A DNA stretch of 64,000 nucleotides, taken from assembly GCA_021292165.1 (NCBI GenBank), contig JAHFWL010000228.1, forward strand, positions 1-64,000, read 5' to 3'. The notes beneath the pieces are model-generated. The model was given only the letters and a program-made list of their open reading frames with translations, did no database searches and was not told the origin of the DNA. Of the stretch, positions 11,211-22,968 are shown piece after piece. Position 1 is the stretch's first letter, and each line of letters starts with the position of its first letter. The stretch is from Shinisaurus crocodilurus. Its lineage: Eukaryota; Chordata; Lepidosauria; Squamata; Shinisauridae. The position numbers and the translations under genes were made by a program.

Positions 11211-14200
11211 GCAGCCGTGCCCAGGCAAGCGTAAAGAAACCCAAACTGCCAGAAATGTTTTTAAGTACACAATGGCCTGGTTCACACATCACACTAAGCC
11301 ATGATGGGTTGTCACCATGGGTGGTTGCACTTTCAGGGTGGCATAGTGTGACGTCCGAACCTGGCATGGCTTTTCCATGGTTGGTGGTTTTTCACAACCG
11401 AGCCACCCAGAGAACCCATGGCTTGTAGTAGGGTTGTTCAGGGTGGCTTGTACTCAGAGCGGCTTGTCGTGACGTCCAAACCCGGCGAGAGAGCCACCTG
11501 GAAAGAGCTGCGAAAAGCCCTGCCAGCCACTCCTCACAATCTCGCTAATGATTCCTCCTCTCTATTACCTACATCTTGAAATGACACTAGTCAATTTGCT
11601 CTTCCACTTCGTCACCTGCCGAAATAGTGACTCGTTTTTTTCCAGCTTGGGAAGATTTGTGCAAATTTAACATTCTTTTCCACAAAAAAAAAAACAACTT
11701 CGGGGAGATGTGAGCAAATATAACATTTTTTTCTCCACCTTTGGGGAGATTTGCGCAAAATTTATCTTCTTTAACTTTTGGGGAGATCTGTGCAAATCTG
11801 CTAAAGCGCAGTAACTACTCCCCTTTAGTGCAGCCGTGACTGCACTAAAGAGGAGTACTAGTTATTGCGCTGCAGCGGATTTGCGCGAATCTCCCCAACC
11901 AACCAAGATTTTTTTTTTTTTAAGTTAAATTTGTGGTAAACTTCCAAGTTGGGGAGGGAAAAAATGTTAGATATGTGCAAATTTCCCCAAAGGCGGGCAA
12001 AAAAAAAACCCCTATTGTTAAATTTGTGCAAATCTCCTCAAAGGTAAAAAAATAATAATAATAATTCTAGAAAAAAAGACCTCTACTCCGCTAATGAGCG
12101 CAAATGTGCTCATTAGTGGAGTAGCAGATAGGCTGCTGAGACTGTGCTGCAAAGGCCCATGGGATACATGCCAAGAGTGGGCAGGAGGACTAAGCAGGAT
12201 ACAGGCCTGTGGCTCACGCTGGCTCAGCTTGTCTGAGCGTGGAAAGCTAAGCAGGGTCAGGCCTGGTTGTTACTTGGATGGGAGACCCCTCCTCTAGTTT
12301 CCTGCATTGAGCAGGGGGTTGGACTCGATAGCCTTGTAGGCTCCTTCCAGCTCTATGATCTATGAAATCTATGAAAGCCACAGCAAGCCGCAGAGCGCCT
12401 GATCATCTGTCGGGAGTAACGCAGTTTGGCAAGCGAACAACAACCAACCCACCGTGGCTTATTTTCAGGGTGGCTTATCGTGACGGCGGGCAAACCATCT
12501 CACTCACTGCCATTTATGCATCTAATTCAGTCATTCTGCAACGGAAAGCTCAGCACCCATCAGCTGGGATCAGCACAAGGTTTGTTTTTTTAAACAACAA
12601 CAACAACAACAACTCTGCACAACATAAAATGTTGCCACCCACACTGCCACCCTTCTGGTGTCTCCCTGTATCGCACGTGAAACGGCCAAGAGTTGGCCAA
12701 GATCCTATTTTCTTCCTTTCATTTTTTCATTTCGGTAACGTGCCTGTCGCACTCCTGTGCTCTGCGTTCAGTTAATCTGAGCTTCGGGCGGCAATCCTAT
12801 GCACGGGAGGGGAGGCTGGTGATGCCTATGTCAGTGGGGCTCCTCATCCGTTGCAGCCTTTATTCTAGGAGCTCTCCACGGTGCTGAACTCCACCCCCCC
12901 CAAAACAGGTTCACCACCATGGGCAGCTCCTACACAGCTCAGAATAAAACCTGCAATGGATAAGGAGCCCCACTGCCAAAGCCGTCACCAGCCTCCCATG
13001 CCTGTACAGCAGTGTTCTCCAACCGTGGGTCCCCAGATGTTTTTGGCCTACGACTCCCAGCATGCCCCAGCCAGCTACGCTGGCTGGGGCATGCTGGGAG
13101 TCGTAGGCCAAAAACATCTGGGGACCCACGGTTGGAGAACACTGCTGTACACACTTACCTGGAAGGAAGTTTCGTCTCGCGAAGCAAAATATAACCACCA
13201 GCTTCCTGGGCACTCTCTCTAACACAGAGTAAGAACGTAAGAAGAGCTGTGCCAGATCAGACCAGTGGCCTCTCTAGCCCAACATGCTTTTCCCACAGTG
13301 GCCAAGCAGATGCTCCAGTGGGAAGCCCACAGGTGGGAACATGAAGGTAACAGGTAACCCTCCCAGCAAATGGCATCAAGAGTCTTTTGCCTCTGACACC
13401 AGAGGCAAATGATATATAGCCATCATTTATATACAGTGCTTTTTTTCTGGAGAAAAAGGTACCGGAACTCTTGGATTACATTTCCTCGGGAGTAGATGGC
13501 GATTAAATTGTAATGCAATTAATAGAAGAAAAGGTGCTGGAACTCAGTTCCGGTGAGTTCCACCAGAAAAAAAGCCCTGTTTATATATATATAGCCATCC
13601 TGACTCGCTTTGAGGGGTCTACTTTGCTTTTGATAGAACCCCAAGATCCACTAGTGGGAGACTGGTACAAAAGGCATGCACTGAGAATTCTGAGCCCAGG
13701 AGTTTGGCTTGACTACCAGAACTGAACGGAGCTCACAGTTCTTACACACATACACACACACTCCGGGTTACCCCAAGTGTTTGTCATTTCAGCAGCATCA
13801 TTTAGGGTGCTGGAGGAGTTATTTTGTTGCTGCTCTTGTTAAAATCGTTGGGAATCAGCAACCCTTGCCAATCTCCTGCCAATCACGCAGCAGATCCAGA
13901 TCTACTTTCTGCCCACCTCTGCTATGCAGACAGCTGCTTGTTTATCCCCACAATGCAAATAGTGACCTGGTTTGCACGTATCAACCATCCACAATTTATT
14001 GAATCGTGGATGGTTGTTACATGCAAACCCGGAACCATGGGTTAACAACCATGAACAAGCCATGAACAGAACCCATGGTTTGTTGTTGGGTTGTTTAAAC
14101 CATGGGTTGTTTTACATGCGGACCCAGAATCATGGGTTGTTCATGGATTGTTTCACCAGGCTACAGAGGCAGCAGGCAAGAGTGGTTAAAAAAACAACCC

Positions 14201-17200
14201 CAAAAAACTGCCCAGCCTCTTTACATACCAGTGCTCCAGTGCCACAAAGTGAGCTGGGATCCAGCCCAGGAACTAAGCAAACAAACCATGGTTTGTTTGA
14301 TCATCTATCAGACAAACTCCAGCTAGAGCAACGCACCATAGTTTAATTAAACCATGGGTTAGAATTATATGTGAACCAGGCCAGTGGCTCAAGAGGGGAA
14401 GAAATCAGATCAGGAGAATGGCCTTGGGCAGTCTTCCTAAATCCGGTGCCTTCCAGATGTGTTGGACTGCAACTCCCATCATTCCCAGCTGGCATGTGCA
14501 GCCCAACACATCTGGAGGGCACCAGTTGGGGAATACTGGCATTGGGAGATAGCTTTTTTTTTTTTTTTAAACAAACCAAAAAACCAAACCTCCCCCATTA
14601 CTCACTGTGGCCCCAAACTGAACCAGGGTCCCCCCCACGACTGCATTTACCCTTGGGGGCAACCCACCCCCCAAACCTACACAAGATCCAATCATGGCTC
14701 TCTTGCCATCTCATCCAGGCCCCACTTTCAGAAAGAAACTATACATCCAGAAAACAAATGTCTGGCTTGTGCTTTCGGCACAGTTTTGAAAGGCGGAGAG
14801 GAAGAAGTTGGAGAGAGAGAGAGAGAGAGAAGGAAGAGAGCGAGTCCAAAGGTCTGAGAAAAAGAAAGTGAGAGCGGAAGGCGGGGCAATTCTCACAGCC
14901 CCAGTGGCACCCTTAAGGCAGGACTTTGGGGCAGGCTGAGAAGGGCTCAGCGGGGTGCGCCGGAGGGCCCCCAAAGGCAGCAGGGCTGGCTTACCACATT
15001 TTGAACTGCGTGAATTAATACACGTCACCATCCAAAGAGCGGTGCCCTTAACGGGCTCTGGACAATTACTGAACTGTGCACTACTGGATTGTCCTGGTGC
15101 TTCCCCATCAATAGGAAGCAGCATTTTGTAGTGCTGGATAATTGGTCCCTCTAGTTCCATATTGTCTATTCCAGGAGTGCAGAACCTCAGGCCCGGGGGG
15201 GGGGGGGCAAAATCCAGCCCTCCTGGGCTCCCCATCCAGCCCTCCGGGACTTCCCAGATAGCCACACCCCCTTCCCCCAGCCCCTTTCCCCCAAGGACCA
15301 ATCGTCTGGGGGTTTCCTGGCTTTTGCACAGTTTTTCCCCCATTCAGAAGGATTGAAATGCATAGCCAGAGGCTTACTTGCTGGCAGGAAGAGCTTTAAA
15401 CTAAAATATGCTGGTGTTTGGGGGTAATTTGAGGCCCGCCCACCACTGGAATGCCGCCCCCCCTGTACTTCTCCAAAATGGAATTTGGCCCTTGGGCGGT
15501 TCGACACCCCTGGTCTGTTCCATTGAGGGTCAGTGACCTGGACAACGGTCAGGAATCCTGGGAGTTGTAGTCCAAAACATCTGGAGGGCACCGGGTTGCC
15601 TATGCCTGAACTTGATGTTATGGGAGGAATACGAGGTTCTGAACACTGAGTTTCCCGTATAACTTTGGGGCACCAAGACTGTGGAATAACTCTCCTCCGT
15701 GGTGCCAAGGCCGCATAACTCCCTTCCAAACTTCCCCTCTGCCCAGTGTGGCGTAGTGGTGAGAGTGTTGGACTGGGAATTGGGAGATCCGGGTTCTAGT
15801 CCCTGCTTGGCCATGAAACTCACTGGGTGACTTTGGGCCAGTCACAGACTCTCAGCCTCTAACCTACCTCACCGGGTGGTTGTGAGGATAAAAATGGAGA
15901 GGAGGATTATGTAAGCCGCCTTGGGTTCCTTGCAGGAAAAAAGGCGGGATATAAATATAATAAATAAATAAAAATCTGTAGAGGGCTAATAAAAAGGTTT
16001 CTATTTCCATCCGCTTTTAATGTGTGACCCGCTGTTTGGGGGGGGGGAGGGGTTAAACCTGCTCTCTGCTGGAGCTTTTAGTTTGGGGCTTGCTGATTCA
16101 AAACAAAAATCAAAAAAGTGTGTGTAAATGTGACCATTTTTAGTGCTTTACACTTTGGAATGGATTCCGTGTGCAAATTTTGTTTATTCTCGCTTTGACT
16201 ATTTCCACACACACACACACACACACACACCCTGCTACTGTGCAAATTGATGTGATTGTTCCAAGTCTTCCAACAGAACAGTACGATATCAGTCAGCTTT
16301 ACCCAATGTGGCGCCCTTCAGGTGTGCTGGCCGATGGCCATGCTGGCCAGGGATGATGGGAGCTGTAATCCAACGCATATGGACAGCACCAAGTTTGTGG
16401 ACAGCTGATATAAATGATCTGATCGACTGCCCAAATGCCGGGGTGCAGGAAAGGCATTTCCAACATGCCCTTCCCTTGACCAACAACTGATCCCTGCAAA
16501 TGCCCCTATGTTATTTTGTAAACATTCCACACACACACTCCAGCCAGTCTCCAAAAACCAGAGCATGGCCCCAAAGCCCAAGACACAGCAGCCTCGGTGA
16601 AGCTACGCAGGTCCGGCCAAGGCGATACCACCCGAACAGGCAATCACCTGAGCACCTCATGTATGCCACCCTGAAGCCTGGCATGGCTAATGGCAAAGGA
16701 TTCTGGGAGCTGTAGCCCAGCAACATCTGGGCACCCAAGGTTGGAGAGCCCTGGCTTAAAGTAAGCAGTCGATAAAACCCATGGATTCTTCCCTGCAACA
16801 AGTGGCCACCTCCTACGCATTTGCCAAGATAAACAGCTGGTTCCGGATTCGAGCAATGGATTTTTCCACGCCTCAGAATACGCTTCCTAAAATAACAGTG
16901 CAGCGTATCCTCCCTTCCAGGGTCGGCTTGTGGCACTGTGCTGCCTGTGGCAAAGGGCAAGATGGCGCCCATCCCGCCACCCCCATTCCACGGACAGAAA
17001 CCAACTAGACTGGCTGCTGAATCTTACTGCAATGCTGGTGACAGGATGGCTTCCTCGCACCACGCACGGGAGCAGCAGGTTTGGGGGGGGGGCAGGAAAA
17101 ATGCATGCCCGCAGCATCTGCCACCTGAGGCAGCAGCCTCGCTCCGCCTCATCGTAGGCCGGCCATACTCCCTTCTAATAGAAGTGCTCCCAACCAATCA

Positions 17201-19971
17201 TTCCCTCCAAGCAGGGAGGGAGCAGGGCATTCCACCACCACCACCACCCCGCTAGAGTTCATCAAGCTGCCCATCACAAACCCCGTATCCCTTCCTTGGT
17301 CAGGCACGGTCAAGCTCAGCTCAAACCCCATCAGCGTTTACGTGAAGTCAGGAGTGTCGCCTCAAGGTGCATCACTTTACACTTGCTTACGCTGTGCCAC
17401 AGTGACCATTTCAATGCCCATGTCCTCATTTTGGAGAGATTCCTTTGGAGCTCATCATCACAATCCCTTTTTTTGCTTTAACCGCCCTGAATAATTTGGT
17501 GCCATCAGCAAACTTGGCCACCTCACTGCTCACTCCTGATTCCAGATCATTTATGAACAAGTTGAAAAGCAGCACCAGTCCAAAAACAGATCCCTGTGGG
17601 ACTCTACCACTTACATCCCTCCATTGGGAGAACTGACCGTTTATTCCTACTCTGGCCGGGTGACCAGGTGACTGGCCAGATGGGCGACTCATAAATGTAA
17701 TAAATAACAAATAAAATAAATACGCTCTGCTTCCTGTTCTTTTACCAGTTACTGATCCGTAAGAGGACCTTTCCTCTTATTCTATGACTGCTAAGTTTGC
17801 TCAGGAGTCTTTGACGAGGGAGTTTGTCAAAGTCCAAGTACACAGTGTACTGTCACTTCCACCTCCTTGAAAGGTTTCATCAACGTTGCCTCCGGAAAAT
17901 CCTGCAAATTACTTGGGAAGATAGGCGAACAAATGTCAGTGTACTGGAAGAAGCAAAGACTACTAGCATTGAAAAAATGATCCTTCAACGCCAACTTCAG
18001 TGGACCGGTCATGTTGTTCGAATGCCTGACTGCCGTCTCCCAAAGCAGTTACTTTACTCCCAACTCAAGGATGGAAAGCGGAATATCGGTGGTCAATATA
18101 AGAGGTTTAAAGATGTTCTTAAGGCTAATCTAAAAAAATGCAATATAAACATCGAAAACTGGGAAGCTCTGGCCCATGAACGATCTAACTGGAGGTTGGC
18201 CTTTCACAAAGGTTCTATGGACTTTGAAGAAGCTCGAGTGCAAGGTGAAAGGGAGAAACGTGCTAAGCGAAAAGCACGTCAAATGAATCCTTTACTACAA
18301 GACCATCTTCCATCTGGTAACCTGTGTCCTCACTGTGGGAAGCTGTGTGGATCTAGAATTGGCCTCCACAGTCACTTATGGACACATCGTTAGAGTCTAC
18401 ACAAATTTCTTTAGAATTTTCCTCCTTTTAAAAATCTCCTTTTGTAAATTTTCTTTTTTTATCCTGGAAGACAATCTTACTCGGTCACGAGTGATCGCCT
18501 GCCTGCCTGACTGACACAGTGTCTGCTGGATCATCTCTCAAATAGCTTTCAAAGCTTCCTGAGACAGGACTTACCTTTGCAGAAGCTATGATGATTTTTC
18601 TTCAGCATGTCCCGTCCCTGCACGCTTGATAATTTTGTCTTTAAACATGCTTTCCAACAATTTACTCGGAACAGACATTAACCTGAGTGGCCTGTAATTT
18701 CCTGGATCCCTTTTTAAAAATTGGCATTACATCAGTCACTTTCCAGTCCTGCATTACACAGGTGGGTCTTAGGGGCATGTCACACATTTTTGTGAGAAGA
18801 TCAGCAATTTCACATTTGTGTTCTTTAGGTGCTGTTGGAAGGATACGATCTGTTTTGTTTTTCAATCTGTCAATAAGGTCTAGAAACTCATTTCTTGTCA
18901 CCACCATTTGCCTCTGCTCCTCAGGCCCCCGCCCAGAGGTATCTGCCCTACATTTTCTGCAGTGAGGACAGATGCAAAGAATTCATCTGGTTTCTCTGCA
19001 ATCTATTTATTTATTTATTTATTTAATACATTTTTATACCGCCCAATAGCCAAAGCTCTCTGGGCGGGTTACAACAGCTAAAATCATAAAATACAATATA
19101 AAATTTAAAACCACAGATTAAAAACAAACAGCAGAGCTAGCAGCAGCAGTTACAATAACGGAATTAAAAACAATTACAAGATTAAAATGATTAAGATGAT
19201 TAAAATGATTTAAATGCCTGGGAGAACAGAAAGGTCTTCACCTGGCGCCGGAAAGAATACAAAGTACGTAGGCGCCAGGCAAACCTCTTTGGGGAGCTCA
19301 TTCCATAACCGGGGTGCCACAGCAGAAAAGGCCAATCTACTCATCCTCCTTTAACTCTTCCTGCTTTTGATGTTTTTAAAGACTTTTTAAATTAGCGATG
19401 TGCTCCTCACAATCCATGTTTGCATCCATTATTGTCTGCTCACATTTCTTTTGTTCAAATTTGCATTCCTTTCTGTTCTCCTTGTTTGGGGAAGACTTCC
19501 ATTTTCTGAAGGAAGCCTTCTTTTCCCCCCAATAGCTTCCTTGACCCTGCTTATTAACCAGGTCAGTGACCTCTTGGACTTGGTGCTACCTCTCCTAGGC
19601 TCTGGTATACATTCTTGCTAAGCATCCAGTATTGTGGTTTTGAGCAGCCCACAGGCATTCTGCAGAAATGTAACCTCTTGACTTTCGTTTTCAACTTCCT
19701 TTTTACCAGTTCCCTCATTTTAGAGGAGTTTCCTTTGAAGTCAAATGTGACAGTGTTGGGCGTCCTTGGCAATTTCCCACTTACAATCCTGCAAAGTAGG
19801 CCAGCATTATTATCTGTGAATGGTGGAGATAGGGCCGAGACAGAGAGGCTTGTCTAGAGTTTGGAACAGACTCCTTCACAGCTCATTCTCTTCACCTCTA
19901 TGCTATCTTAGCACTCACATTTGGCCAACTATACAAAGCCCTTGAACTTCAATACATACATACATACATAC

Positions 19972-20003
<32 letters not shown>

Positions 20004-22916
20004 GCTGCAGGAGATATTTACAAAGCCACGAACACTGAAAATGATATGAGTTGGAGTCTCTGCAGAAGCTGAAGGACACATAATTTACATCAGTGTTCTC
20101 CAACCTTGGGTCCCCAGATGTTTTTGGCCTACAACTCCCAGCATGCCCCAGCCAGCGTAGCTGGCTGGGGCATGCTGGGAGTTGTAGGCCAAAAACATCT
20201 GGGGACCCAAGGTTGGAGAACACTGATTTACATGAATCGGAGACAGACAACGAAGCCATTCTCCCAGGGCTTAATCCACATAGATATAAGTTATACGAAT
20301 ACCTCACACATCTGGAAGAACGGTGGCATTAAAAATGATCCATGCCGACAACAGAAAGAAATAACAGAGGCATTAAAAGGGGGTAAAATTGGATGTTATA
20401 GGAAAGTCCTGTTTTATTATTCTAGTTAAGTGTTTGCCATCTTCCAAGTTTAAAACAGGATGGGATGGTGTCTAATTTTTATACCAAATGGGAAGACACG
20501 TAAGAGAAGCTAAAAACCCTCACCTCTCCACATGTTCCATTGTCCCAACAATAGAAGTGAGGCAGCCTGGAAGAAAAGCATCTAATTTAAAAACTCAGGG
20601 CACAAACCTATCATGACAGGAAAAAAAGTCCTACAATTCCCAGCATTCCCCAGCCAGCTGAAATTTGAAAATGCCGAAATTTCTGAAATTCATGTTTTCC
20701 TGCAACCCACAAGCACGCTACAGTCGCTACACATTCATATGTATCTGCTGTTACACCACCCCTGCTTTCCCAAATGCTAAAATTTCAAGAGTTTCAAAAT
20801 CCAAAGGACTTCAACAACATGTTGCATTTTTATAAAAGTTTTGAGTGGTCAAAGCATTTGCATATACAGTAATACCTTGGACTGCAAGTAACTTGGTTTG
20901 AGAGTGTTTTGCAAGACAAGCAAATTTCTAAATATTTATTTATTTATTTTTGACTTGATATACAAGCGACGTCTTGCAATACAAGTACTGTAGTATGGCT
21001 TAAATTAAAAATCTCTGACCAAATTTTTTTGGGGGGGGGATTTCATTTTGATATAAGAGTATTTTGGATTACAAGCACGTTTCCGGAACGAATTATGCTC
21101 TCAATCCAAGGCATGACTGTACACTGACCTGGTTCACACGATCGCAAGGTGGTTAATAAGCCACCGTGGCTTGCTAACCACCCCACGTGTGCCATCCGGG
21201 TTTACATAACTACCCTTTCTGGGGCAGCTTGCTGTGACGTCCAAACCTGGCAAGGGTGGTTGGATGGGGTGGTTAACACCCATGGCCTGTTTTAGGCTTG
21301 CTGGGTGGTTTGTTGACCCCAAGTATTTCCAAATGAACTTGTAACCAACTGTAAGAAACGCTTTTAAGCCTGCCTGAATGAAACTGCATAATCTGAGTGA
21401 GTAAATGTTACTTTTAACTTTTACAAGACTGTGTCTCTGATTATTGTTCTGAGGGGGCAAAACCAGGGAAATCCAGTCTGCCTTAAAGCATCCTGGATTA
21501 CGAAATGCTAACTGGCTAACACTAGCCAAATCTAAGCTTCTTTTAAGCTGGGAATGGACTGTACTCTGCTGATCTCACTAACGTGAGATAGGAAGGATAT
21601 TACTCCACAATATATCCTCTCCTAGTGTCTTTTTCAAGTCCCAACATGAAGAAATGAACACTGAAAGATAGGCCAGAATTATTATTAACCCCCATTTTAC
21701 AAGGTTGGAAAGGTACTGGCTTGGTTACGGCTGCAGTCCTGTACCCATATATCTGGGAGCAACTTTTTAAATTACTAACATCTAAAAGATTCGGGGCTTA
21801 GGCAAGTAGGACACAAATGTGCATATGCTAATTTATATCTATATATGCAAATTTATAAAAAGTTACTAGGCCGGCCTGCACAGGAGGCAAAGCCAGCCAA
21901 TACATTTCTCACCCAAATCATCTCAAATAAAATAAATTCTTCAATTAATCTGCACCCTGGCCCAATGGAAAAAGTTTTTTTTTCCCCTCAGCTTAATTGC
22001 CATGCAGAGGAATATTTTTTTTGTGGGGGGGGGAGGGTATTGCAGCATGCCGGGGGAAGGGGAGAGTTAACCCTTCCCTTGCCAGCTGCAATCCCCTTGA
22101 GATTGCCTCCTTTCAGAGCAATGAAACTGAGCGGTGCAGGGGAGAAACGTGAATGAAAATGAAAACTCAGGGCCCTGTGGAATAGATTTGGGCCCAGGCG
22201 AAGAAATGCCCCTGTCCAGGAGTAAGGCCTAGTGAACTCATAGGAGTAAACATGCATAGGATTGTGCTGTAAAGCTACCTAATTCATACAGCAGCTTCTA
22301 TTTTGGCTGGGAAGTTCTCACCAGGTCCCACATTGAGCATCTGGGAGTAAGTCCCACTGGATTCAATGGGACTTGCTTGGAATAAACGCATCTAGGGTTG
22401 CACTGCTCACCTCTATGCTAACCAGATCAGAGGGTATATATGAGAGATAAACTCCTAAAGCAGATGTACAGAAGTGTTCCAAATCCCGACGGTTAGCAGC
22501 GACATTTCAAGATTTAGCATGCAAATTTAGCACAGGTAAAAAAAACCCGAACACAGAATAAGAAAATGGATGCATCGCTTGTTTAATAGTGCAAGTTGAA
22601 GCAAGAGACCTGTAGTGGCTAATCACTAAAAACGAGAGAAGCCAAGGCTGCGGTCTGCCTGATCAGGAATCATTTCCCAGCAATAATCCCGGAAACCTTT
22701 GGCCTGCCTGCGGATTACTCACTCAGCGGGTGAAGGGAAAGGAAACAAGTGCAGACACAGGGATACATTCTAGCATTCGGAACAGAGTCCCGTAAACTCA
22801 AGCCATGACATGCGGGAGAAGAAGGATAGGAGGAAAAGACACAGACTACCAGAGGGCAGAGACCTTACTGAAGTTCAGCGCTCTAGCCACAATATTGGGG
22901 GGAAAGGTGGGTTATA

Positions 22917-22968
<52 letters not shown>

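Noticed and set aside
14711..15343. 210-codon minus-strand open frame
   Set aside because: It crosses a MITE boundary, a GA microsatellite and unrelated DNA, and has no recognisable domain.
17824..18393. 189-codon open frame as a host zinc-finger gene
   Set aside because: The sequence is the C-terminal end of a LINE ORF2. Its first codons come from the flanking CR1, and a target duplication shows it is an insertion.
20091..20332. Recurrent peptide containing SPDVFGLQLPACPSQ on both strands in many places
   Set aside because: It is the translation of the hAT foldback arms. Because the element is palindromic it appears on both strands. It is not a protein family.
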